Notes: generated from the sequence alone by a model not told the origin. A DNA stretch of 8,011 nucleotides from Nanobdellota archaeon (GCA_030690755.1 JAUYGA010000204.1:1-8011); one strand, 5' to 3'. Counted from the first letter of the stretch, positions 1 through 5,141 are shown. Translations and numbers: made by a program.

Positions 1-210
1 GCAGAATGCATCAATGACAGACTAAAATCCATGGATGTCAAAAAAAATGAAGATACAACCGAAGCCAAAAACATCGGCCCGATAACACCAATATACGAAG
101 AACGCTCTCCAAATGTCAATGCAGGACAAGCCCCTGCTGAAGAGCCTGCGGAGAATATTGATTTAAACAATATTGTATTAACTGGCGGAGAATGGAAAAC
201 AGCAAACTGA
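1..210 (+). CDS. C-terminal end of an unknown protein (partial)
   Basis: The frame is open from the first base of the window to a TGA at 208-210, giving the last 69 residues of a protein that begins outside. The visible part is polar, with a Lys/Asp/Glu-rich beginning, then a Pro/Ala/Glu-rich linker (QAPAEEPAE) and a short C-terminus ending in GGEWKTAN. It has no membrane segment and no motif I recognise. The stop lies 6 nt before the ATG of the next gene, and no Shine-Dalgarno site or TATA box fits between them, so the two are probably one operon with coupled translation. The function cannot be judged from this fragment. Confidence 0.6.
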   Translation, partial: AECINDRLKSMDVKKNEDTTEAKNIGPITPIYEERSPNVNAGQAPAEEPAENIDLNNIVLTGGEWKTAN

Positions 211-216
211 TAAAAA

Positions 217-1365
217 ATGAATAACATGAAAACAAAATCTGAAAATAAGGAAAAAGAAAAGAACAAAAGAAACAATACGCGCCCATCTAAAATTATGAAG
301 AGCGCAGCTGTCTTAATCCTATCAGCAATAATGCTGCTCACACTGCTTCAATCTTCTGAAGCGCAAATTACAGCTTCAGAGAAAGATGCGATAACTGCAA
401 AGATAGAGGCAAGAATAATAGATGTCAAGGCGCACGAACTGGCAAATGATTACAATGCAGTAATAGAAGACCTAAAGATAATATCTGACTACAATTTAGA
501 ACTATGCGCAATGACGCCTTCGTTCAATGCAATAAACTACATAGGGAATATTTACGAACAGACAACAATGTTCTATAAGATTCCTGGACTTTGGGAAGAT
601 TTCGGCGACAAAATATTGGCAGCGCCATGCCAGGGAAACGCACAATATGCATCAACAGCGTATCTGCAGACATACAATTCGCTGATAAAGACCGGAGAAG
701 AAGCTGCTGCAAAAAAATTCGCCCTGAAAATAGCGGATAAATACCAAGAAGAGTTCAATAAAAACAATGTCGATTACACAAAGCAGCAATTTGCGCTAGA
801 AGCGTCAAAATTCTATGGTCTCGCAGGCGAAGAGGATGAGATGGAAAAATTCGCAAAAGAATACGAACAGATAAGCGCAGAGATTAGCCCAGACAGCGAA
901 CTGCTTGACCAACTTTATTCAAAAGAAATCATTTTCTGCGAAGACAATGGATGCAGCGTGAAAGTCGGCTCAGGAATAAGTGGAAAGAAAGTGTTTGTCA
1001 AACTGAACTTCCTGATAGGAAAAACACCAATCGACACAAAATACTCCGCAATAATAACAGACCCTTCAGGAAAAGAAACAACACTAGCCATGCCAAACAT
1101 ACTTTATTTCACGCCAAAACAAAGCGGACTATATTACCTTAATGTTACCTATAAAAACAATTATGCAGAGGCAAGCGAAATAGTCTCATTCAATGTCATA
1201 AAACAGGAAAAAGTCGGAGAGACATACCTTAACCAACAGGAAGTTGACGAGATGAATGCTGTCAAGAACAAAACAAAACTTCTAACAGTTGCGCTTGCTG
1301 TTGCCCTTTTCGTAATAATGTCTGGCCTGTACTTCTGGATCAAAAAACATAAGAACCAGAAGTAA
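217..1365 (+). CDS. Secreted membrane-anchored protein: signal peptide, helical domain, beta-sandwich, C-terminal TM
   Basis: The product is 382 aa and I do not recognise the family. Residues 1-27 are very basic, followed by a hydrophobic segment (about 28-46) and a likely signal-peptidase site after SEA (residue 49). Met27 (start at 295) would give a more typical signal peptide, so the first 26 residues may not be translated. Residues 52-235 look all-helical, with Ala/Tyr/Glu-rich amphipathic stretches like a TPR-type helical array. Residues 240-328 look like an Ig-like beta domain (ITDPSGKETTLAM, then SGLYYLNVTY). Residues about 354-374 form a transmembrane helix followed by the basic tail KKHKNQK. 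This predicts a type I protein with its bulk outside the cell. It sits 6 nt after the preceding gene and is probably co-transcribed. An envelope role, for example a binding or scaffold protein, is inference. Confidence 0.8.
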   Translation: MNNMKTKSENKEKEKNKRNNTRPSKIMKSAAVLILSAIMLLTLLQSSEAQITASEKDAITAKIEARIIDVKAHELANDYNAVIEDLKIISDYNLELCAMTPSFNAINYIGNIYEQTTMFYKIPGLWEDFGDKILAAPCQGNAQYASTAYLQTYNSLIKTGEEAAAKKFALKIADKYQEEFNKNNVDYTKQQFALEASKFYGLAGEEDEMEKFAKEYEQISAEISPDSELLDQLYSKEIIFCEDNGCSVKVGSGISGKKVFVKLNFLIGKTPIDTKYSAIITDPSGKETTLAMPNILYFTPKQSGLYYLNVTYKNNYAEASEIVSFNVIKQEKVGETYLNQQEVDEMNAVKNKTKLLTVALAVALFVIMSGLYFWIKKHKNQK

Positions 1366-1420
1366 AACTGAAATGATAAGCAAATGCAAACATAAGGAAT
1401 TCTGATTGTCTTTCAGCAAA

Positions 1421-1429
1421 TACTAAAAA
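1421..1429 (+). promoter_or_regulatory. Possible TATA box for the structured RNA
   Basis: TACTAAAAA is preceded by AGCAAA, which could act as a BRE. It lies about 40 nt before the first base of the long stem at 1463, so a transcript starting near 1450 would contain the whole fold. The match to a TATA box is modest. An 8-bp palindrome, GCCATGGC, follows at 1434-1441. Confidence 0.3.
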
Positions 1430-1462
1430 TCCAGCCATGGCACCGGCACGCAATCTAATCTG

Positions 1463-1619
1463 TTTAGGCGGCAACAATGGCGCGCGGCGAGGCAGGGGTT
1501 GATCCAGGCAATGGTGAGCGAGTTCGCTTACGAACGAGCTCACTCGCAAGTCACTGGATGCCGAGCAGGGCAAAACCAGAAGGATTTTGACCGTCGCGCC
1601 GCCATTGATGTTGCCGCTA
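1463..1619 (+). ncRNA. Candidate structured non-coding RNA, family not recognised
   Basis: About 58% of the bases from 1461 to 1620 are G or C, in an otherwise AT-rich window, and no convincing protein is encoded. The ends pair over a long distance. TTTAG plus CGGCAACA (1463-1476, one bulged G) pairs with TGTTGCCGCTAAA (1609-1621). ATGGCG (1477-1482) pairs with the bases at 1600-1605, and CGGCG (1485-1489) pairs with 1592-1596 including one G-U. Inside are two further hairpins. The first is ATCCAG/CTGGAT (1502-1507 with 1554-1559), enclosing GTGAGC-GA-GTTCG / CGAAC-GA-GCTCAC (1514-1526 with 1531-1543) with a tandem G-A step and a CTTA loop. The second is CAAAACC-AGAA-GGATTTTG (1571-1589, one bulge). 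This makes a three-way junction. The G-U pair favours the plus strand. I looked for conserved RNase P, SRP, 5S, tRNA, C/D and H/ACA signatures and did not find them. Confidence 0.5.
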
Positions 1620-1675
1620 AAATAAAAAATACCCTCGGACTTTATCTTAAATCATCACACAACAAATGAGCAACA

Positions 1676-1683
1676 TTTATAAA
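1676..1683 (+). promoter_or_regulatory. TATA box of the aIF1A gene
   Basis: TTTATAAA is centred about 27 nt before the ATG at 1706. Archaeal transcription normally starts about 22-28 nt downstream of the TATA box, so the transcript should begin at or within a few bases of the start codon. No Shine-Dalgarno site precedes the ATG, which fits a leaderless mRNA. Confidence 0.7.
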
Positions 1684-1705
1684 CAAAAGCCGCAAAACAT
1701 CATTC

Positions 1706-2080
1706 ATGCCAATGGATCCAAGAAAAAAGCCTTTTCAGAAAGGCAATCAACGCAATAAGAATAGCAATGCTAATCCTGATGAAGAGTTTTTCAGAGTTAG
1801 AACTCCAAGAAATAACGAAACTCTAGGAATTGTCGAGCAAAGGGTTGGCGGCTCAAGAATGCTTGTCAAATGCTTTGACGGCAAACAAAGAAATTGCAGA
1901 ATCCCAGGAAGGCTTAAAAGAAAACTTTGGGTCAGAGAAGGCGATGTTGTCCTAATCGAACCATGGGAACTTTCAGGCGACGAGAAAGGGGATGTTCTCT
2001 TCAAATACAAGCCAATACAGGTTGAATGGCTCCAGAAGAACGGCCTCATGAGAGCATTAGAAGATTTGAATGAATTCTGA
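1706..2080 (+). CDS. eif1A: Translation initiation factor 1A (aIF1A)
   Basis: The product is 124 aa and belongs to the aIF1A/eIF1A family. This factor binds the small ribosomal subunit near the A site and helps position initiator tRNA and mRNA during archaeal initiation. Residues 1-28 are a basic, Asn/Lys-rich, probably disordered tail. Residues about 39-110 are the S1-like OB fold with the family signature: GIVEQRVGGSRMLVKCFDG, then RNCRIPGRLKRKLWVREGD, then a Pro-Trp at 86-87. The last 14 residues are a short helix (LMRALEDLNEF). The ATG at 1706 is chosen because it sits at the predicted transcription start. A second ATG two codons later (1712) would also work. It is monocistronic and converges with the membrane-protein gene that ends at 2152. 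The stop is TGA. The family call is secure. Confidence 0.97.
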   Translation: MPMDPRKKPFQKGNQRNKNSNANPDEEFFRVRTPRNNETLGIVEQRVGGSRMLVKCFDGKQRNCRIPGRLKRKLWVREGDVVLIEPWELSGDEKGDVLFKYKPIQVEWLQKNGLMRALEDLNEF

Positions 2081-2129
2081 ATAAGAAAATTTGAGCTAAT
2101 TAAAATCTAGACTAATTATAAAGATATAA

Positions 2130-2146
2130 GAAAAATAAAAAAATAA
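2130..2146 (-). terminator. T-rich transcription terminator for the 297-aa gene
   Basis: On the minus strand the bases just past the stop at 2152 read as two T-runs, seven and five long, separated by one A. T-tracts of this kind without a hairpin are the usual intrinsic termination signal of archaeal RNA polymerase. The placement, a few bases after a stop in a convergent gap, fits. Confidence 0.55.
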
Positions 2147-2151
2147 GATAC

Positions 2152-3045
2152 TTACCTTCTGCGCTTCTTTGGCTTTGATGCCTTTGCCTTATTGACTATG
2201 TTCTGGGCAGAATTGAGGGCCTTGACAAACTCATCAATTTCTTGCGGCGCAATTATCTTTTTGCCGCTTTTGCCAGAAACCTGTATATCGCTGCCATCAT
2301 CATAGTATTTGGACATCTGTTTCTTAAAAGCTGGGCTGTAGTCTGATTCTGGTTTTTTAGACGCAGGTCTTCTGTTTTCATAACGCTTTTCAACCTTTTC
2401 TTTCTCAATCGCAGCATTGACTTCGGCAAGAATCTGCTGCTCTGTCTTGAGAATCAGCTCTTCATTAATTCTTTTTTTGCTGCTCAAATCCTGAGTTTTT
2501 CTTTTTTTAGCGCCAGGCTTTTCTTTTACCTGAACAATTTTAACTGTTGATTTTGCATCTTTTTCTTTTGCGTCTTTTCCTTTCGCGCCTTTTGCATCTG
2601 TCTCTTCAACTTTTGCAGAATAAGGTTTACTCAAAAACTCACCATTATTCTGATCTTTGCTCTTTTCTGAACCATCGCTAGGAAACTCTTTTATGATTAT
2701 TTTAGGGCCCCGTCCATTAGTTTTAGATGACGGCATTGCCTGCAGTATCACAATAAAACCGAGCAGGTTTGCTATCAAAAGCAGGAATGATAGTCTTGCA
2801 AATGTAGCAAAATATATGAAAAAGCCATTGATTATTCCTACTGCAAAGAAGAGCATTGCATAAGAATCAACCCACTTCTTGCTTGTCGCAATACCAAAAA
2901 ATATTGCGATTGAGAAAACAATAAGCAGAGCGAGCAATAATAACTCAGCCATAAAGTAATAGCTTACTGAAAAAACAGATATAACCAAAGACATTATGCT
3001 TGCCAATAACAACATAAGAACTATGTTTTCGTACTTTTTATTCAT
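2152..3045 (-). CDS. Four-TM membrane protein with long Lys-rich cytoplasmic tail
   Basis: The product is 297 aa and I recognise no family. The first 104 residues hold four hydrophobic segments (about 7-27, 31-51, 60-80 and 84-104), so both ends should face the same side. The basic residues at 55-57 and in the tail suggest the cytoplasm. Residues 105-297 are charged and probably mostly disordered. They include a DAK/KGAK/KDAK low-complexity stretch at 150-165, a helical Glu/Lys-rich part at about 192-222 and a basic end (KPKKRRR). The ATG at 3045 follows a G-run (GGGGGGA) 6 nt upstream that can act as a Shine-Dalgarno site, and a TATA box is about 42 nt upstream. The tail could bind nucleic acid or anionic membrane, but that is a guess from charge. 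Its start region is divergent from the S8e side. Confidence 0.8.
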   Translation of the reverse strand: MNKKYENIVLMLLLASIMSLVISVFSVSYYFMAELLLLALLIVFSIAIFFGIATSKKWVDSYAMLFFAVGIINGFFIYFATFARLSFLLLIANLLGFIVILQAMPSSKTNGRGPKIIIKEFPSDGSEKSKDQNNGEFLSKPYSAKVEETDAKGAKGKDAKEKDAKSTVKIVQVKEKPGAKKRKTQDLSSKKRINEELILKTEQQILAEVNAAIEKEKVEKRYENRRPASKKPESDYSPAFKKQMSKYYDDGSDIQVSGKSGKKIIAPQEIDEFVKALNSAQNIVNKAKASKPKKRRR

Positions 3046-3082
3046 TCTATCCCCCCGTTTTATTATTAAGCCAGATTGATGG

Positions 3083-3093
3083 ATTTAAATAAA
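3083..3093 (-). promoter_or_regulatory. TATA box of the 297-aa membrane protein gene
   Basis: On the minus strand this reads TTTATTTAAAT. It would place transcription start near 3060, leaving a leader of about 15 nt that contains the G-rich ribosome-binding site before the ATG at 3045. Confidence 0.5.
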
Positions 3094-3122
3094 ATCAACC
3101 TAACTATGCTTGCAACAACTCA

Positions 3123-3132
3123 GATATATAAA
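3123..3132 (+). promoter_or_regulatory. TATA box upstream of the tandem hairpins
   Basis: GATATATAAA is a strong TATA match on the plus strand. The expected start is near 3150-3155, which is the first base of the hairpin pair that follows. S8e has a separate, nearer promoter at 3276-3292, so this site is either a distal S8e promoter or the promoter of a small RNA. Confidence 0.45.
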
Positions 3133-3150
3133 TCTTTTTATTTTAGCTAT

Positions 3151-3200
3151 TTTAAAGTGGTAAGACTTTAAGCCTGCTCAATTAAGCTTGACAAAGCAGG
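3151..3200 (+). ncRNA. Candidate small RNA or leader: two adjacent hairpins
   Basis: Hairpin 1 is a perfect 7-bp stem, TTAAAGT (3152-3158) with ACTTTAA (3165-3171), and a 6-nt loop. Hairpin 2 begins two bases later: CCTGCT (3173-3178) pairs with AGCAGG (3195-3200), with an inner CAA/TTG pairing and a 4-nt bulge. A TATA box about 25 nt upstream would start transcription at hairpin 1. No open frame of useful size follows before S8e. It does not fold as a tRNA (no T-arm sequence) and lacks C/D boxes. It could be a small RNA or a leader of a longer S8e transcript. Confidence 0.3.
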
Positions 3201-3275
3201 ACAATAAACCATAACCAAACATAAACCCTGAATGTACATACACCATAATGAAAACAAAAAAACAGGCATCTCTGG

Positions 3276-3292
3276 CGAAAGCTTTTTAAATA
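3276..3292 (+). promoter_or_regulatory. BRE and TATA box of the S8e gene
   Basis: CGAAA (3276-3280) followed by TTTTTAAATA (3283-3292) is a good archaeal BRE/TATA pair. It predicts a start near 3310-3315 and a leader of about 30 nt. In the leader, TTCATT (3318-3323) could pair weakly with AATGAA at 3339-3344, which overlaps the first base of the start codon. Confidence 0.65.
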
Positions 3293-3333
3293 ACCTTCAT
3301 TTTTTGTTTTAATAGAGTTCATTAAATGAATAT

Positions 3334-3339
3334 AGGTGA
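3334..3339 (+). promoter_or_regulatory. Shine-Dalgarno site of the S8e gene
   Basis: AGGTGA lies 4 nt before the ATG at 3344 and matches the anti-Shine-Dalgarno end of archaeal 16S rRNA (UCACCUCC). It decides the start of S8e and shows that this organism uses leadered as well as leaderless genes. Confidence 0.7.
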
Positions 3340-3343
3340 ATGA

Positions 3344-3724
3344 ATGGTAGTAACGCAATGGAGATCCAGAAGGAAGGAATCAGGGGCCCTTTATAAAAGT
3401 TTTAAGAAGAAAAGAGTTGCTCAGATAGGCAGAGAAGCTGCCATGACAAAGGTAGAAGATAAGCCAAGAACAAGGACTATCAGAACAAGAGCAGGCGGAA
3501 AGAAAAAAGTCCTTCTTGCAACAAACATTGCAAACCTGCTTGACAAGAAAACAAACAAATTTGAGCAAGTCAAGATTCTATCAGTAGTTGACAGCCCGTC
3601 AAACAGAAACTTTGTCAGAAGAAGCATAATGACAAAAGGAACAGTTGTAGAGACAGAAAAAGGCAAAGCAAAGATAACATCAAAGCCAGGCCAAGACGGG
3701 ACAATAAACGCTGTTTTGATTTGA
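3344..3724 (+). CDS. rps8e: 30S ribosomal protein S8e
   Basis: The product is 126 aa, the usual length for archaeal S8e, a structural protein of the small ribosomal subunit found in Archaea and Eukarya but not Bacteria. The N-terminus carries the WRSRRKESG signature (the family normally has a WxGRSRRKPTGG-like motif). The middle is basic (RTRTIRTRAGGKKK at 42-55). The C-terminus has the family hallmark SNRNFVRRSIMTKG (86-99), then the conserved end SKPGQDGTINAVLI (113-126). The ATG is fixed by the Shine-Dalgarno site just before it. The stop is TGA, followed by a long T-rich tract. The gene has its own promoter and appears monocistronic. Confidence 0.97.
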   Translation: MVVTQWRSRRKESGALYKSFKKKRVAQIGREAAMTKVEDKPRTRTIRTRAGGKKKVLLATNIANLLDKKTNKFEQVKILSVVDSPSNRNFVRRSIMTKGTVVETEKGKAKITSKPGQDGTINAVLI

Positions 3725-3726
3725 TT

Positions 3727-3775
3727 GGTTTATTATTAATTCTTTTATTTCTTTATTGTTTTATTAATAAAAGAA
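3727..3775 (+). terminator. T-rich terminator after S8e, with inverted repeat
   Basis: Just past the S8e stop the plus strand is very T-rich. A 10-bp inverted repeat, TTCTTTTATT (3740-3749) with AATAAAAGAA (3766-3775), lies in it and its right arm runs into the next promoter. A 17-nt part of it (3741-3757) occurs again at 4276-4292. Oligo-T termination is the likely role. Confidence 0.5.
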
Positions 3776-3786
3776 ATATTTTTATA
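3771..3786 (+). promoter_or_regulatory. BRE and TATA box of the Cys-rich protein gene
   Basis: AAGAAA (3771-3776) followed by TATTTTTATA (3777-3786) lies about 29 nt (TATA centre) before the ATG at 3811. No Shine-Dalgarno site precedes that ATG, so a leaderless transcript is predicted. This supports starting the gene at 3811. Confidence 0.55.
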
Positions 3787-3810
3787 GACAGCCTTGTTCT
3801 GATCTTCAAA

Positions 3811-4158
3811 ATGAGCGGCTTAAGTGATATTTTAAATCGGTTTACGGTTGTATGCGCAGGCGGAATGTCTCGTAACCCAAATGGAGAACCGGCAATTGAT
3901 GAAAACGAAATTGAAAGGAGAATCAGCTCTAAAGAAGGCTGCGGGTTTTACGGAACAAATCAATCATGCAAGGGAAATGATAGCTGCCCAACAAGCGTAG
4001 ATAAATATGGGTTTTCTATTTGCTGCATCCATTGCGAATATACCACTATAGAAAATGGTGCGCTGAAAGAAAATAATTGTCCTGATTCCGGCGGCATTTG
4101 TTATGTAGTTGAACATTTGGCGCAAAAAAAAGTTGATTTAGAGCTAGTAAAACCCTAA
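3811..4158 (+). CDS. Small Cys-rich protein of unknown function
   Basis: The product is 115 aa and I do not recognise it. It has nine cysteines, eight of them in the second half (residues 44, 53, 59, 71, 72, 75, 90 and 97), including CCIHC at 71-75, a spacing that could bind zinc or form disulfides. No signal peptide is visible from the ATG at 3811, so a cytoplasmic metal-binding fold is slightly favoured. The frame is open further upstream to a TTG at 3721, which would add a hydrophobic N-terminus. That stretch is a translation of the T-rich S8e terminator and the promoter, so I reject it. The TATA box at 3777-3786 fits a leaderless start at 3811. The stop is TAA. Confidence 0.65.
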   Translation: MSGLSDILNRFTVVCAGGMSRNPNGEPAIDENEIERRISSKEGCGFYGTNQSCKGNDSCPTSVDKYGFSICCIHCEYTTIENGALKENNCPDSGGICYVVEHLAQKKVDLELVKP

Positions 4159-4275
4159 GACAATCTGAATTCTATTGAGGATATCTGAAGCTGATATTAT
4201 TTTCACAACACAAAGAAGTGAACATATTTATAAAAAACGCATCAATTATAAAAAAACCAGGGATCTCTATTTGAA

Positions 4276-4307
4276 TCTTTTATTTCTTTATTAGTTATTT
4301 TTAAGAA
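4276..4307 (+). terminator. T-rich tract, second copy of a 17-nt sequence
   Basis: TCTTTTATTTCTTTATT at 4276-4292 is identical to 3741-3757 and is followed by another T-run. It lies about 120 nt after the stop of the Cys-rich gene and before the convergent gene ending at 4331, so termination of plus-strand transcripts is the simplest role. Confidence 0.35.
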
Positions 4308-4330
4308 TTGATTAACCGCCAGTACGCTAG

Positions 4331-4630
4331 TTATTTTTCTTCATATTCTGAAAAGAGCCTCTTCAGATAGTCATGAGGATCTATGTTTGACTCAAGTTTT
4401 TTAGGAGTAGGAGAACTTAATTCTAAAGCTTTGCGTTCAGAGTCATTTCTTAAAATACCAACATACTTTCTAATATCCTCATAAATGGCCTCTTGACGAG
4501 GGTCATCATCTGCATAAAGCACAGCTGTTGCTAATACATTACGAACTATATGTCTAAAATTAGTAGATGCTGCTCTGTAATATTCAGGACTGAATTCCCC
4601 CAATAAACCATCTATAAATGCCTAATCCAT
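4331..4630 (-). CDS. Small unknown protein with in-frame UAG at codon 3 (recoded or broken gene)
   Basis: The minus strand carries a good Shine-Dalgarno site (AAGGTGG, 4636-4642) 5 nt before an ATG at 4630, but the codons read ATG GAT TAG, followed by 96 open codons to a TAA at 4331. Without the UAG the product would be 99 aa. It is helical and highly charged, with YYRAASTNFRHIVRNVL early, DDDPRQEAIYEDIRKYVGILRN in the middle and a Glu-rich end (FSEYEEK). I recognise no family. The only start after the UAG is a TTG at 4603 with no matching ribosome-binding site. An upstream in-frame ATG at 4684 would add a hydrophobic segment but still meets the same UAG. Explanations are a nonsense mutation, an assembly error, read-through or pyrrolysine insertion, or initiation at TTG 4603. 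Confidence 0.5.
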
Positions 4631-4635
4631 TTTGA

Positions 4636-4642
4636 CCACCTT
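4636..4642 (-). promoter_or_regulatory. Shine-Dalgarno site pointing at the ATG before the UAG codon
   Basis: AAGGTGG on the minus strand, 5 nt before the ATG at 4630, is one of the better ribosome-binding sites in the window. It directs ribosomes to a frame that stops after two codons unless UAG is read through. Confidence 0.55.
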
Positions 4643-4661
4643 CTTACAGATAATGAATAAG

Positions 4662-4676
4662 CCAATAAAAATATTT
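4662..4676 (-). promoter_or_regulatory. TATA-like promoter of the UAG-interrupted gene
   Basis: On the minus strand this reads AAATATTTTTATTGG. It would start transcription near 4644, just before the Shine-Dalgarno site. The bases from ATTGG onward (ATTGGCTTATTCATTATCTG) resemble those in front of the neighbouring gene at 5004 (ATTGGTTTATTCCTTTTTCTG). Confidence 0.4.
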
Positions 4677-4704
4677 CTAAACATGGGCGGCATATCAAAA
4701 ACTT

Positions 4705-5004
4705 TTAAGGAAAATATATTCCTGACTTGATAATTGGATATAACCAGGATACAGTGCTTTCATACATCTGTCTGTCTAAATCACGCATATCCCTGAATGT
4801 AGAATCTCTTTTTATTGCTGTATTCCCTTCTGCAATATTTCTGGCGCCTGTTTCAGCTGCAAAACCTGCTGCAACGACCCTATGTATTAATGCGCCGCCG
4901 CCATTCCACGTTTTAGCTTTCATGCTTAATCCGTTTAATGTATCATACACAACACAGCGATCCAATGTTGATTCTAATTCTTCTATTGTTAATTGGCTGT
5001 CCAT
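4705..5004 (-). CDS. 99-aa protein of unknown function
   Basis: I do not recognise this family. The N-terminal part is acidic and helical (IEELESTLDRC), a Gly-rich turn follows (WNGGGALIHR, about 33-42), then an Ala/Arg-rich helix and a region with several Asp-Arg pairs (RDMRDLDRQMYES) before an aromatic, hydrophobic end. There is no signal peptide from this ATG. The start is chosen because a TATA box (CTTTATATTAA) is centred about 26 nt upstream with no Shine-Dalgarno site, so it should be leaderless. The frame is also open upstream without any usable start codon. The gene lies 74 nt before the UAG-interrupted gene, both occupy 300 bp and both share an A/T-rich leader motif, but the proteins show at most a weak DxxRQ...YE resemblance. 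The stop is TAA. A plus-strand frame over the same bases has a poor TTG start and is less likely. Confidence 0.55.
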   Translation of the reverse strand: MDSQLTIEELESTLDRCVVYDTLNGLSMKAKTWNGGGALIHRVVAAGFAAETGARNIAEGNTAIKRDSTFRDMRDLDRQMYESTVSWLYPIIKSGIYFP

Positions 5005-5024
5005 CAGAAAAAGGAATAAACCAA

Positions 5025-5035
5025 TTAATATAAAG
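5025..5035 (-). promoter_or_regulatory. TATA box of the 99-aa gene
   Basis: On the minus strand this reads CTTTATATTAA, centred about 26 nt from the ATG at 5004. The transcript is predicted to be leaderless. It forms one side of a divergent promoter region shared with the metallopeptidase gene. Confidence 0.5.
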
Positions 5036-5095
5036 TTTATGTAAAAAGCAGCTGCTGGCCAGGCATTTGCCGAGGAGTCACCTGTCGAATGAAAT

Positions 5096-5141
5096 GAGAC
5101 TCGCTAGCCACGTAAGACTCTCTACACTCCGAGACTCGCTA
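5096..5141 (+). repeat. Three direct repeats of 11 bp, spaced about 17-18 bp
   Basis: GAGACTCGCTA occurs at 5096-5106 and again at 5131-5141, with a two-mismatch copy AAGACTCTCTA at 5114-5124. Starts are 18 and 17 bp apart, so same-face binding by a protein is not exact but is close to 1.7 helical turns. The array lies between the divergent promoters of the 99-aa gene (5025-5035) and the M64 peptidase gene (5189-5197). It is more GC-rich than its surroundings. It may be an operator for one or both genes or part of a folded RNA: ACTC at 5126-5129 can pair with GAGT at 5157-5160. Confidence 0.45.

Noticed and set aside
1500..1508. TTGATCC similar to the 5' end of archaeal 16S rRNA
   Set aside because: Only a few bases match and nothing around them resembles rRNA.
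1340..1573. Minus-strand 77-codon frame covering the GC-rich block
   Set aside because: It is the antisense of the folded RNA candidate and the end of the preceding gene; it has no ribosome-binding site or promoter and a composition set by the GC-rich stems.
1463..1619. Reading the GC-rich block as SRP RNA, RNase P RNA, tRNA or an H/ACA guide
   Set aside because: I could not find the SRP helix 8 motif, the RNase P conserved regions, a T-arm, or an ACA tail with a K-turn. The length and three-way layout do not fit any of them.
2095..2118. Duplicate CTAATTA heptamers after aIF1A
   Set aside because: Short and AT-rich, expected by chance in this sequence.
3151..3230. Tandem hairpins as a degenerate tRNA
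   Set aside because: A GTGGTAAGA stretch resembles a D-arm, but there is no T-arm sequence and no acceptor pairing.
3721..3810. N-terminal extension of the Cys-rich protein from a TTG overlapping the S8e stop
   Set aside because: The hydrophobic residues come from translating the T-rich terminator and the TATA region; the promoter at 3771-3786 and the ATG at 3811 fit better.
4159..4330. Several CTGA motifs suggesting a C/D box RNA
   Set aside because: No matching TGATGA boxes in the needed order; CTGA is too short to carry weight alone.
4727..5044. Plus-strand 105-codon frame opposite the 99-aa gene
   Set aside because: TTG start, no promoter or ribosome-binding site. The minus-strand frame has a TATA box at the right distance and a more ordinary amino-acid composition.
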